From assembly GCA_903928115.1 (NCBI GenBank), contig CAIYPP010000121.1, positions 1-32,457 of the forward strand: 32,457 bases of DNA, written 5' to 3'. Positions 1 through 8,758 of this stretch are shown piece after piece. This DNA comes from an uncultured Planctomycetota bacterium. Its GTDB lineage: Bacteria > Planctomycetota > UBA1135 > GCA-002686595. The position numbers were made by a program, and so were the translations under genes. Numbering within the stretch: position 1 is the first letter of the stretch; each line of letters begins with the position of its first letter. The notes beneath the pieces are model-generated. The model searched no databases. It was not told where the DNA came from and saw only the letters and a program-made list of their open reading frames with translations.

Positions 1-3000
1 CGCCGCCGCCGCCGCCGCCACCGCCGCCGCCACCGCCGCCGCCGCCGCCGCCACCGCCACCGCCACCGCCGCCGCCACCGCCACCACCGGGAATTCCGCC
101 CTGCACGGTGCGGCCGTCATTGTTGAGCGTGAGCGTCATGCGCAGATCGATCAGCGCGCTGCGCTCGTTGCGGACGAGGTGACCATCCGGCGTGATCGTG
201 TCGTAGCGAACCCACTCGGTGAGCTCCGACGTGACGGTCTCCGTGATCTGGGCGAACTCCGAGCCGCCGTTCGCGACCGGCTGCAGGAAGCCCGTCAAAG
301 AACCCGCGCCCGGCGCGGGGATCGAGATCGGAACGACGAACGTCTGCCAGTACAGGATGCCCGCGATCGGCACCCCCGCCGCTTGGTCCTGCCAGTTCGG
401 ATCCCAGTTCACGACGAACGCGTGCGCCGACTGCTGGGGATCGCCGGTCGGCAGCGCCGCGCGCGACGCGATGTTGAGCGTGTCGCTCGACCAGCCCGAG
501 TAGCGGATGATCTCGAAGCCAAACAGCGGCGTGTTGTTCGCCGTCGTGTGCTGCGTCGATGACTGCGCGGGCTGGCCGTTGGGCTGGTAGTTCACCGCGC
601 CCGGCGTCACCTGCACGAGCAGCGCGTAGCCGCCCTGCTGACTGAACGCGCTCATCACGTCCTGCAGCGTCTGACCCTGATCGCAGGCCGCGAGCTTGAT
701 GCCCGTCGCCGAAGTGCTGCCCTCGATGCCGTAGCCGAGCGGCGCGAAGATACCGCTGTGCGTGATCGTGTCGCCGAGCGACGTCTGTCCCCCGACGACG
801 CCGACGGCGCGCGCGACGGCCCACGCGCCGATGTTGCCCGGCAGAGGTGCCGAGCCCGACGGCACGTTCGACGCGAGCACCGACGAGTAGCCGTACAACT
901 CGACCGGCGCGCCCGCCGGATGGTTCATGTTGACGTTCGTGACCGACGGCACGCCGCTCTCGCCGCCGACGAACGGTACGCGCGCGAGGCGACCTCCGAA
1001 GCCCGCGTTGGCGCCCGTGAGCACCGGCGCGGCGTTGAGCACGTTGCCCGTGCCTCGCGTGCACTCGACCAGCTCATCGCCGATGCGCACGACGCAGGGA
1101 TCCGGGAAGCCCTCGAGGCTCTCCACCGCGATCTGCGTGCTCGACTGGGTGAGCGCCGATGCGAGCCTCGTCAGGCCCGGATGACGCACGCCGAACGCGC
1201 GACCGTCGACGAGCATCGAGATCTGGCTCGGTCGGTTGCCTCGGATGTCGAGCGCGACGTGCGACCACGTGCCCGCCGACAGCCCCGGCCCCTTGTCCTG
1301 CGTCAGGGAGAATCGTGCCTCGCCGGCTTCGGTGAAGCCCACGGTGCCGGGGTGGTCGCCCGCGCCGTCGAGAACGCGCACGACGAGATCCGCGCCGTCG
1401 ACGAACATCTGCACGCGATCGGTCTCGAGCGACGAGCGGCCGACGTCGAGCACGGTCGCGGGTGAGAGCGAGCGCGGCTTCAGCCACATCTGCGAATGGA
1501 ACGCACGCAGGAGCGGAGCCTGCGCGCTCGTCCAAGCGAGGTCGCTCGTCGAGCGCTGCAGCGGCTCGGAAGCCACCGCGCGGCCCTCCATGTCGCCGGT
1601 CTCGTGGTCGAAGTGCGTCACGAAGCGATTCGTGAGTCCCGCGATGGCATCGGGCTCACGCGATGGCCACAGCTGCGCCCAGCCCGTCTCCTCGCGCGAC
1701 GCGAACACGTGCTGCGGCACCGGCGCTTCCTGCGAGCCGCTGCTCGCGCCCTGCTGCGTCGGGGTCGTGGTGAGGAACGGCTGCCCGCCGAGCGTGCCGA
1801 AGTGCGGAACGAAGTTCGACGGCGGCGTCGCGCCGTTGTCCCAGCGCTGCAGCGAATTCGGCCCCGTGGCCCAGAACGGCGCTTCGCGGTCGAGTCGGAA
1901 GGCCTCGTCGAAGTCTTCTTGGCGCACCCAGACCTGCATCAAGTCGCGCTGCGGCGTCACGAGCTCGACCTGCTCGCGCACGAGCGCCACGCGCTCGACC
2001 CCGCTCTGGGCGTTGACGATCGCGCGCAGGTCGAGCTGGTAGGTGTCGCGCGAGGTGAAGCAGAAGGGCAGCGTCGAGAAGAGCAGGTAGCTGTCGTTGG
2101 CGTTGAGCGCGTTGCGCAGCAAGGCCTCGGCATCGAGCGCGTCGATCACTGCGCCGCCGCCCGCGAGCGCCATCGGCACGACGCGCGCATAGCTCGGCAG
2201 CTTCTCCAAGCCCGCCGCAGGCAGGACCACGCGGCGCACGAAGTCTTCGAACCCGTCGAACGGCCGCGACTCGACGACGATCGCCGCGAGCGTGCGCGCC
2301 TCGTCGCGCGTGATGCGCTCGTTCTTCTGACGCAGCTGCAAGTTGGAGAACAGCGCCTCGAGCAGCTCCGGCTCCGCGAGGTTGACGTTGATCGGGCGGC
2401 GCACCTGCGCGCGCACCTCGGCTCGGTACGCGAAGTAGTCGCGCTGCAGCGGCTGCATCAATCGAATGCCGCCGTCGACGACCTCGTGCACGATCGCAAG
2501 CTCGCGATTCGTGCCGTCGGTGACTTCGACCGTCGTGCCGGGCGCAAACCAACGCAATTCGTCGACCCGCAGGATGCCGGTCTGCCCCGCGACGATCGGG
2601 TTGTACACGCGCACGGCCTTCTGCCACACGTGCCCCGCGCGCAGCGCGCCGTACGTCGTGCCGTGAGCCGCGAGCGGAGCCACGAAGGCCTCGACGAGCT
2701 GCGAGTGGGACGCAACAGCGGCCTCGTCGGCATCGTCCGGCGGACGGTTCGCGATGCCGAGCGCGAGCTGGGCGGTGTCGCGCAGCTGCTCCGGCGCGTC
2801 GAGCTCGCGCAGCGCTCCGTCCGTCGTCGTGGTGCGCCAGATCACCGGCGCGAACGCGCGTTGATCGACCACAGGCGCGCCCGCGGCGTGCGCGACCGCC
2901 GGAGTCGGCCCCGCCTCCGCCGCCGCGCCATCGCCCGATGAAACGGCGCCGACGCCGCGCGTGAGCTTCTTGAGCTTCGAGCCCTCGACCTCGCCGTAGC

Positions 3001-3517
3001 GCACGAGCTCGCGCTCGATCCACACGTAGCCTTGGCTCTGGAAGCCCGCCGTCGACGAGATGCTGAGCTCCTGATCGCCCTCCTTCATCGGCTCGGTGAG
3101 GCGACTCGACGCTCCGAGCAGGTTGGCGAAGAGCTGCGGCGGCGAGCTGTTCAGGTCGGCCTTCGACGCGAGGTCCGTGATCTCCGCACGCCACATCAGG
3201 CCGAGGTCGTTGTCCGCATCGAAGAAGCGCGGCTCGAGCTGCGGCAGCCGCGCGAGCTCGTCCGCGTCGTCCCAGTACGGCGTGAGGTCGACCGCAGGGT
3301 GCGAGTCCCCGAGCGAGGCGCGCGCGTGCCGTACCGCGGCGTCGAGCGCGAGTCGGGCCTGCGCGCGATCGGAGAGCTGAGTGCCGGCGCGAGACGCATT
3401 GCGCGCCGTCATCAAGAACGGAGCGCACAGAACGAGCAGCGCCATCAGTACGAGCAGCACGGTCACGAGCGCGAAGCCGCTCCGAGCCGACCCGAGCGTG
3501 TTGTGAGGCGAGCGCAT
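1..3517 (-). CDS. Giant GspK-like minor pseudopilin with LamG-like domain and polyglycine tail (3' end outside window)
   Basis: The reading frame is open from an ATG at 3517 to the left edge, at least 1172 residues; ordinary GspK is about 330. Residues 13-35 form a prepilin N-terminus: a Gly14-Phe15 junction, then a hydrophobic helix with Thr instead of Glu at mature position 5. Absence of Glu5 is typical of the tip subunit GspK. A segment near 113-135 with KADLNSSPPQLF resembles the GspK linker motif. Residues about 375-440 (INVNLAEPELLEALF and following) look like the helix-hairpin-helix region of GspK. Residues about 670-785 look like a LamG/concanavalin-type sandwich (SQMWLKPRS, GTWSHVALDI, SMLVDGRAFG). 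Two short similar modules, near 148-188 and 788-826, end in LTRG and CTRG. Residues 1144-1172 are all glycine. The start codon shares one base with the stop of the gene upstream (TGATG), so the two are probably translationally coupled. The GspK assignment is by architecture. Confidence 0.8.
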   Translation of the reverse strand, partial: MRSPHNTLGSARSGFALVTVLLVLMALLVLCAPFLMTARNASRAGTQLSDRAQARLALDAAVRHARASLGDSHPAVDLTPYWDDADELARLPQLEPRFFDADNDLGLMWRAEITDLASKADLNSSPPQLFANLLGASSRLTEPMKEGDQELSISSTAGFQSQGYVWIERELVRYGEVEGSKLKKLTRGVGAVSSGDGAAAEAGPTPAVAHAAGAPVVDQRAFAPVIWRTTTTDGALRELDAPEQLRDTAQLALGIANRPPDDADEAAVASHSQLVEAFVAPLAAHGTTYGALRAGHVWQKAVRVYNPIVAGQTGILRVDELRWFAPGTTVEVTDGTNRELAIVHEVVDGGIRLMQPLQRDYFAYRAEVRAQVRRPINVNLAEPELLEALFSNLQLRQKNERITRDEARTLAAIVVESRPFDGFEDFVRRVVLPAAGLEKLPSYARVVPMALAGGGAVIDALDAEALLRNALNANDSYLLFSTLPFCFTSRDTYQLDLRAIVNAQSGVERVALVREQVELVTPQRDLMQVWVRQEDFDEAFRLDREAPFWATGPNSLQRWDNGATPPSNFVPHFGTLGGQPFLTTTPTQQGASSGSQEAPVPQHVFASREETGWAQLWPSREPDAIAGLTNRFVTHFDHETGDMEGRAVASEPLQRSTSDLAWTSAQAPLLRAFHSQMWLKPRSLSPATVLDVGRSSLETDRVQMFVDGADLVVRVLDGAGDHPGTVGFTEAGEARFSLTQDKGPGLSAGTWSHVALDIRGNRPSQISMLVDGRAFGVRHPGLTRLASALTQSSTQIAVESLEGFPDPCVVRIGDELVECTRGTGNVLNAAPVLTGANAGFGGRLARVPFVGGESGVPSVTNVNMNHPAGAPVELYGYSSVLASNVPSGSAPLPGNIGAWAVARAVGVVGGQTSLGDTITHSGIFAPLGYGIEGSTSATGIKLAACDQGQTLQDVMSAFSQQGGYALLVQVTPGAVNYQPNGQPAQSSTQHTTANNTPLFGFEIIRYSGWSSDTLNIASRAALPTGDPQQSAHAFVVNWDPNWQDQAAGVPIAGILYWQTFVVPISIPAPGAGSLTGFLQPVANGGSEFAQITETVTSELTEWVRYDTITPDGHLVRNERSALIDLRMTLTLNNDGRTVQGGIPGGGGGGGGGGGGGGGGGGGGGGGGGGGGG
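2..88 (-). repeat. GCC/ACC trinucleotide tract coding for 29 consecutive glycines
   Basis: Every in-frame triplet from 88 down to 2 reads GGC or GGT on the minus strand, giving 29 glycines that continue past the window edge. Unit changes would alter length by whole residues without shifting frame. It is a coding low-complexity tract, with no spacers as in a CRISPR array. Confidence 0.95.
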
Positions 3518-4575
3518 CACTCCACCGTCCCGTAGAGGCCGACCGTGATCGGGTAGCGCCGTCCCTCGACCTGCTCCAGCGCGAAGCGCACGGGCTCGCG
3601 GTGCCGCGCGCGATCGAGGTTGCCGCCCGCGTCGAACACGATCTCGGCCGGAGCCGTCGCGTCGAACTCGACGCCGTCGGGGAGCTTCGCGCTCTCGCTC
3701 GCGCCGACCGCGGCGAGCACGAGCGTGTCGATCGAGCCGGTGAAACCACCCTGCGAGTCGCCGATCACGAGCGGCCCCTCGAGGCGCCACACCGCGGCGG
3801 TCTCGGGCTCATAGCCCTTGGGCGGTTCGATGCGCACGCCGTCGACCTCGAGCACGAGCCCGCGCCGGTCGTAGTGAAACGCAACGCGCCGCCACACGCC
3901 CGGAGGAAACGTGCCGGGCTGCGCCTCGATCGAGGCCTTCCCACCCTTCATCTCCGAGCCGTTGCTGTCGAGCACGCGGGGCGCGAACCAGCAGCGCATC
4001 GCGCCGGCCGCGCTGACCTCGACGCCGACACTCTCGCCGATGCGCAGCACACGACCGCCCGACTGGCCGTCGAGCCGCAGCGCGAACTCCAGTCGGAAGC
4101 CCTCGCTCAGGTCGTAGGCCGAGTAGAGGTGAACGGGGATCTCCGCGCGGCCCCGCGCGCCGGGCTGGAACGCGAGCGCGCGGCCCGTGAATCCGTCGTC
4201 GACGTGCAGCGCTCCTTGATTCGTGCCGTCGATCTCGAACGCGCCGCGCACGACGTCGCTCCCACCCTCGAAGTGCCAAGTCCCGACGACCTCGAGCGCG
4301 TCGGCGCGAATCGTGCGCGCCGCGCGGTCGATCACGACGCGCGACGAAGCGCCGCGCGCGACCGCCGAGTTGCGAGCCGCGCGGATCACGCTCTGCACCA
4401 TCCCCTTCGCGGCGCGATGGCCGACGTCCACCGACGCGATCAAGCCCACGCCCGCGCCGAGCAACACGCCGATCAACCCCATCACGAGCAAGAGCTCCAA
4501 GAGCGTCATGCCGCGACGCGCCACCGTGCGACGGGGCGCGTTCACGCGAGCGAGGCTCCGGACGGGGTGCTTCAA
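3517..4575 (-). CDS. GspH-like minor pseudopilin with an inserted LamG-like domain
   Basis: 352 residues. The N-terminus has a class III prepilin signal: RRG22 followed by MTLLE with Glu at mature position 5, then a hydrophobic helix and an amphipathic stretch typical of GspH/FimT (AAKGMVQSVIRAARNSAVARG). After the first strand (SSRVVIDRAARTIRAD) the fold is interrupted at about residue 98 by some 195 residues resembling a LamG/concanavalin sandwich (WHFEGG, ALHVDDGFTGRALAF, GVWRRVAFHYDRRGLVLEVD, GSIDTLVL). GspH-like strands then resume (EIVFDAGGNLDRAR, YPITVGLYGTVE). GspH is normally about 150-190 residues, so the insertion doubles it. The start is a TTG; a GAGG seven bases upstream overlaps the gspG stop codon, which supports it. 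It probably forms part of the pseudopilus tip with the GspK-like protein. The insertion reading is inferred from motif order. Confidence 0.85.
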   Translation of the reverse strand: MKHPVRSLARVNAPRRTVARRGMTLLELLLVMGLIGVLLGAGVGLIASVDVGHRAAKGMVQSVIRAARNSAVARGASSRVVIDRAARTIRADALEVVGTWHFEGGSDVVRGAFEIDGTNQGALHVDDGFTGRALAFQPGARGRAEIPVHLYSAYDLSEGFRLEFALRLDGQSGGRVLRIGESVGVEVSAAGAMRCWFAPRVLDSNGSEMKGGKASIEAQPGTFPPGVWRRVAFHYDRRGLVLEVDGVRIEPPKGYEPETAAVWRLEGPLVIGDSQGGFTGSIDTLVLAAVGASESAKLPDGVEFDATAPAEIVFDAGGNLDRARHREPVRFALEQVEGRRYPITVGLYGTVE

Positions 4576-4582
4576 GCGGGCC

Positions 4583-5230
4583 TCAGTCCTTGCGCGCCTG
4601 GAATCCGAGCACGTCGTCTTCCGTTCCGAACTCTCCGTCGAGTCCCGCCGAGATCAGCTGGAACCCGCGCGGCTGGTGGTAGCGCTGCGTCGCGTCGTCC
4701 TTCAACGCGCGCGCGACGCTGTCGATGCGCTCGCCCGTCTCTGGGCTCAGCGTCACGTACGTGTCCTCGCGTCCGTAGTCGCGCCAGTGGAAGTACGCGA
4801 ACGGGTTGCCCCACTGATCGCACAGCTCGAACGCCGTGTTGACGTTGAAGCCCGGCGGTCGCTTGCCGAACGAATCCTCGTCGGTGTTCGACAGGTGCTC
4901 TTCGAGCACGCCGAAGCCCGGCTTGCCCTCGGCCATGAGCGAGAGGTGGAGCGCCTCGACGCCGCGATTCGAGTCGTTCGGCGGAAGGCCCAAGTCCGCG
5001 GGCAGCCCCGACGGCGCGAAGTCACCGGTGTCGTCGGAGAGCTCCGCGAGCGCGGCGCCGATCTTCTGCGCCGTCACCTTCGTCACGGAGACGTCGACCG
5101 CGCGCACGACCTCGGCGAGGCGCGGCACGAGGAACGCCGCGAGAATGCCGATGATGACGATCACGGCGAGAAGCTCGATCAGGGTGAAGCCCCGCCGAGC
5201 TGCCGAAGTTGTCTGCTTGCGTGCGTTCAT
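4583..5230 (-). CDS. gspG: GspG-like major pseudopilin
   Basis: 215 residues. The prepilin peptidase site is RRG14 followed by FTLIE with Glu at mature position 5, and then a classic hydrophobic helix (LLAVIVIIGILAAFLVPRL). The globular part ends with motifs known from GspG: DQWGNPFAYF, matching the usual D-x-WGNPY, and SAGLDGEFGTEDDVLG, matching the calcium-loop SxGxDGxxGTxDD. The protein is longer than the usual 140-150 residues because of extra sequence between helix and C-terminal loop. The chosen ATG has GAGGG six bases upstream; the same frame stays open much further upstream but only as a shadow of the TPR gene. As the major subunit it would form the shaft of the pseudopilus in the periplasm after processing by a prepilin peptidase, which is not encoded here. 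Confidence 0.9.
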   Translation of the reverse strand: MNARKQTTSAARRGFTLIELLAVIVIIGILAAFLVPRLAEVVRAVDVSVTKVTAQKIGAALAELSDDTGDFAPSGLPADLGLPPNDSNRGVEALHLSLMAEGKPGFGVLEEHLSNTDEDSFGKRPPGFNVNTAFELCDQWGNPFAYFHWRDYGREDTYVTLSPETGERIDSVARALKDDATQRYHQPRGFQLISAGLDGEFGTEDDVLGFQARKD

Positions 5231-5256
5231 GTCGTTCCCTCGCGCCGCGCGGCGCA

Positions 5257-7968
5257 TCACTTGCGGGTCCGCCGCGTGACCTCGACGTCGTCGACCATGG
5301 CGCGCCCCTTGAGGCCGCTCTGTCCCTCGACGAACACACCGACGCGCACGTCTTGGGTCGTCGCGGCGAGACGCGGCAGCTTGAAGCCCTCGCGCACCGC
5401 GATGCCGTCGATGGAAATGCGCCCCGTGGCGTCGTTCCCCTCGCCGATGCGCTCGATGCGCACACGCACGGGGCGATCCGTCGGCCACCACGACTTGCCT
5501 CCGACCGAAGGAATGTCGATCCACGCCTCGTCGGCGGTCGCCGCATCCATCAGGAGCACCACGAGCCCGCCGTCGCGGCGGCGCGCAATCGCGAACTTCG
5601 ACTGCACCTGCGACTGGCCGCTGCCGACGCGGCGCTCCTTCGAAACGAACAGGCCGACCTTGGCGTTGCTGTCGGACGGAACCGTCAGCGTGGCCTCGAC
5701 GGCGAGGAACTCCGCCGCGGCGTAGGAGCGATACAGACGCGACGCGCCGTTCGACGCGAACGTGCCGTCGATCTGCGCCTTGCCGTCGACGAGGGACACC
5801 ACCGGACCCGCCGCTTCTTCGACGTCCCAGTCGTTCTTGAGCTGCAGACGCTCGAAGCCGTCGCTCCACACGACCTTGGTGACGTGCTCCTCGATGCGCG
5901 CCATCTGGCCGAGTGCGTACACGCGGAACGGATCGTTCTCCGGCAGCGCGCGCCGCACGTCGTTGAGCTCCGCGTACTGCGTGCGCGCCTTCTCGGCGTC
6001 GCCGCCGCGGTACGTCGTCCAAGCGTGGCCCGCGCGAGCGAGCGGCTGCATGGGGTCGAGCGCGAGCGCGGCATCGAAGCTCTCGCGAGCCAGCGCGAAG
6101 TCGCCGAGCTGCACGTAGTTGAAGCCGCGGAGCGCGAGCAGTTCCGTGCGCTTGGGCTCGAGCGCGAGCGCACGCTCGAGGTAGCGCTCCGCAGCCGGAT
6201 GCTCGCCTCCGCGATACGCGAGCAGGCCGAGAGCGTAGAGCGCATCCGTGAAGTCGATCTCGCGATCGAGCGCACGCACGAACGCCTCGCGCGCACCCTG
6301 CACATCGTCCTTCGCAGCGAGCAGACGCCCCTGCTGGTACAGCGCCCACGTGTCGGTGGGGTCGCCTTCGAGCGCCGCCTCGATCCAGCGGCTCGCGTCT
6401 TCGGGGTAACCGCAGAGCTCCGCGAGCCACGACAGCGCACGCCACGCCTCGGGCGCACGCAGCGGATCGCTCGCGGCCGCGAGCGCGAGTCCGTCGCGCG
6501 CCGCTTCGAAGCTGCCGGCGTCGAGGTCGGCGAGGGCGCGAGCGAGTGAAAGCTCGAAGCTCGCACCCGAGGCCGCTGCGGTCGGCGCAGTGCCCTTCGC
6601 GCCCATACGCAGGGCCGAGAGGCGCCCCGCGAGCGCGTCAGGATCCGCCGCGTCCGCTTGCTGCGCCTTCTCGAAGAGCGTGAGCGCCTCGTCGAACGCT
6701 CCGGTCGCGAGCAGAGAGCGGCCGAGCGCCGTGCGGATGCGCGCGCGCGTCGGAGCGGCGGACGGCTCGCTCGGCTCGAACTTGTAAGCTTCGCGCAGGC
6801 ACGGAACGCTCTCCGCGAAGCGGCCGCGCTCGAACAGGAAGCGGCCGAGCGCGAGCTGCACGCGCCACTGGGTGCGCCCGTTCTTTTCGGCTTCGCGCAG
6901 GTGCGCCTCGGCGCTCTCGAACAAGCGCAGACGCGCTTCGAGCTCGCCGATCCCGACGTGCACCTCGGGGCGGTGCGCGTAGGACTCGAGCAGACGTTGG
7001 TACGTCTCGTAGGCCTTCTCGAGCTGGAAGCCCGCCTCGTAGCAGCGCGCGAGGCCGAGCTGCGGCGACGGGTCCTGCGGGTCGATCTTCGCGGCCCGAG
7101 CGTACATCTCCTCGGCGACGCTGAGCGCCTCGCGCGCGGCGAGCCGCTGCGCGACGCACTCGTCCGCAAAGGCGAGCAGGCTCGCGAACTGGCTCGGACC
7201 GACGTCGCCGCCGAACTCGCGCCGGCGCAGCTGAATGCGGTTCGACGGCGTGTCGGCGAAGCCGAACTCCGTGACGCGCGAGCGCTTGTACGGCACGGGC
7301 TTCTGACCCGGGAAGCGCTCTTGGCCCGACTCGGGCTTCACCTCGACGAAGAGCACGTCCTCCTGCGCGCGTCCGCGCAGGCCGTAGCGGTCGTTGTTGC
7401 GGATCTGGCCGAACAACGGCTCGCCGTCCTCGAGGCGAATCCAGTCGTGCAGCCGCTTGTAGCCCGCGACGAGCGCCGCGCGCTGATCCGGCGTGAGCTC
7501 GCCGAGCGGCGCGGATTCGGCCGTGGGCTCCTCCTTGGCGATGTTGCCGTCGATCGCAGCGAACTCGTCGCCACCCTCGGCGTTGTCCGCGCTCGCGAAG
7601 AGCCCGGGGACGACGCGCACACCGACCTCGGTGCGCAGGTTCTTGCCGAAGAGCTTGCTGTCGAGCCCGGGCACGCACGGCGGTCGCAGTGCCGCGAGCG
7701 CGGGCAGCGGCGGCTCCTCGAGCTCGAGCGGAGGAAGCGGCCGCGTGTCGCGCGGCGGCGCGAACACATCGCGGTCGAGCTGCGCCAGCGAACGTGCCGC
7801 GGGCAGCGAGAGCGAGGTCTGGGGCGCGGGGTGACGCTCGAGCGTCGGCGCAGCGCCCCCCTTCGAGCCGCCGCGCGTCGTAGCGGGAGCGCTGCCGCCG
7901 GTGAGATACAGCGCGCCGAGCACGACCACCGTGCCAGCGAGGACGACGTGTTCCTTGCGCAGGTTCAT
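5257..7968 (-). CDS. Membrane-anchored TPR protein with C-terminal LamG-like domain
   Basis: 903 residues. Residues about 8-24 form one membrane anchor. A proline-rich linker (LDRDVFAPPRDTRPLPPLE) resembles the linker of PilP/GspC-type proteins. A region of unknown fold follows to about 265 (LEDGEPLFGQIRNNDRYGLRG). About 280-640 is a series of TPR repeats (AEEMYARAAKIDPQDPSPQLGLARCYEAG, EAFVRALDREIDFTDALYALG, YLERALALEPKRTELLALRG). About 700-895 is a beta-sandwich region of LamG/DUF1080-like character (VVWSDGFERLQLKNDWDVEE, IDGTFASNGASRLYRS, VRVRIERIG, VGVFVEGQSGLKGRAMVDDVEV). The gene overlaps the PilO-like gene by four bases (ATGA) and has a strong GGAGGTGG site. Its place after pilM/N/O is where pilP would be expected, so it may be the periplasmic connector of the machine; that role is inferred from position and layout only. 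Confidence 0.85.
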   Translation of the reverse strand: MNLRKEHVVLAGTVVVLGALYLTGGSAPATTRGGSKGGAAPTLERHPAPQTSLSLPAARSLAQLDRDVFAPPRDTRPLPPLELEEPPLPALAALRPPCVPGLDSKLFGKNLRTEVGVRVVPGLFASADNAEGGDEFAAIDGNIAKEEPTAESAPLGELTPDQRAALVAGYKRLHDWIRLEDGEPLFGQIRNNDRYGLRGRAQEDVLFVEVKPESGQERFPGQKPVPYKRSRVTEFGFADTPSNRIQLRRREFGGDVGPSQFASLLAFADECVAQRLAAREALSVAEEMYARAAKIDPQDPSPQLGLARCYEAGFQLEKAYETYQRLLESYAHRPEVHVGIGELEARLRLFESAEAHLREAEKNGRTQWRVQLALGRFLFERGRFAESVPCLREAYKFEPSEPSAAPTRARIRTALGRSLLATGAFDEALTLFEKAQQADAADPDALAGRLSALRMGAKGTAPTAAASGASFELSLARALADLDAGSFEAARDGLALAAASDPLRAPEAWRALSWLAELCGYPEDASRWIEAALEGDPTDTWALYQQGRLLAAKDDVQGAREAFVRALDREIDFTDALYALGLLAYRGGEHPAAERYLERALALEPKRTELLALRGFNYVQLGDFALARESFDAALALDPMQPLARAGHAWTTYRGGDAEKARTQYAELNDVRRALPENDPFRVYALGQMARIEEHVTKVVWSDGFERLQLKNDWDVEEAAGPVVSLVDGKAQIDGTFASNGASRLYRSYAAAEFLAVEATLTVPSDSNAKVGLFVSKERRVGSGQSQVQSKFAIARRRDGGLVVLLMDAATADEAWIDIPSVGGKSWWPTDRPVRVRIERIGEGNDATGRISIDGIAVREGFKLPRLAATTQDVRVGVFVEGQSGLKGRAMVDDVEVTRRTRK

Positions 7969-8753
7969 TGGGCCACCTCCGCAGCGGCAGTCTGGCCGAG
8001 CGAGTTCAGGTGAGGCAGGAGCAGCACCAACTCGAGCTTGACGTCATCGCTGCCGCGCGTGCGCGACGGCGCGAAGTCCGCGCGGTCCACGGGCAGCACG
8101 CGGACACCCTTGGGGTCCTGCAGCGAGCACACCAGCCGCGAGAGCGGCAGGGCCGCGCCGCTGAAGTGCGCCTCGACGAGCGTGCGCTCGATGCCTGCGA
8201 TCGGCTTGCCGGAGAGCAGCGCGGGGTCGAGCCGCACTGTGAGCTTGTCGACGCGCTGGCAGCCCGAGGCAATCGCCGCGCTGACGAGCTGCTCGATCGC
8301 GTCGAGCGCTTCGAGGTAACGCGCGAGCTGCGCCTCCTTCGTCGGCGCGACTGCGGGCATTCCGATGTCCGGCGGCAGCGCGAGCCCCGCGCGGCCGGCG
8401 CGGCGCTTCAGGTCCTCGCGCGTGCGCTCGAGCATCGTGAAGTAGCGGCTCGTCGCGCTCGCGCTCTTGTCGAGGCGGTACTCCGCGCGCGGCACGAACT
8501 CGAGCCCCTTGCGGAGCTCGTCGCACGCCTTGCGCAGCGCCTCGTTCTCGGCGGTCACGCTCTCGAGGTCGGCAGCGCTGTGCAGCGGGGCCCGCAGCTC
8601 GCTCTCGACGCGCGACTTGCGCGCGCGCTGCGCCCGCAGGTCCGCGCCGATGTAGCCGTCGATCGCGGCCCACGCGCCGAAGAAGACCGCCACCCCGACC
8701 CCGACGGAGACGAGGAAGCGCTTGTTTTCTTGCCAGTAGTTCGAGAAGTCCAT
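7965..8753 (-). CDS. PilO/GspM-like inner-membrane assembly protein
   Basis: 262 residues: a short cytoplasmic start, one transmembrane helix at about 12-30 (FLVSVGVGVAVFFGAWAAI), a coiled coil (about 35-85, rich in Arg/Glu/Leu), and a periplasmic alpha-beta region (about 165-250). That is the standard build of PilO and GspM, which pair with PilN/GspL to link the cytoplasmic motor to the pilus. Sequence conservation in this family is low, so the call rests on topology plus position directly after the PilM-PilN fusion, five bases downstream. It overlaps the following TPR gene by four bases. No Shine-Dalgarno is obvious; coupling to the upstream gene is likely. Confidence 0.75.
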   Translation of the reverse strand: MDFSNYWQENKRFLVSVGVGVAVFFGAWAAIDGYIGADLRAQRARKSRVESELRAPLHSAADLESVTAENEALRKACDELRKGLEFVPRAEYRLDKSASATSRYFTMLERTREDLKRRAGRAGLALPPDIGMPAVAPTKEAQLARYLEALDAIEQLVSAAIASGCQRVDKLTVRLDPALLSGKPIAGIERTLVEAHFSGAALPLSRLVCSLQDPKGVRVLPVDRADFAPSRTRGSDDVKLELVLLLPHLNSLGQTAAAEVAQ

Positions 8754-8758
8754 GGCGC

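Noticed and set aside
1..90. Short repeats at the left edge resembling a repeat array
   Set aside because: They are a trinucleotide run read as glycine codons, with no spacers, so not CRISPR.
1656..3749. A 697-codon minus-strand frame overlapping the GspK-like gene
   Set aside because: It is out of frame with the clear prepilin and LamG-like sequence, is Arg/Ala/Ser-rich and has no recognisable motif.
5241..5255. GC-only palindrome between the TPR and GspG genes as a terminator
   Set aside because: It is a short CG-repeat-like palindrome without loop or T-tract, inside an evident operon with a good ribosome site just after it.
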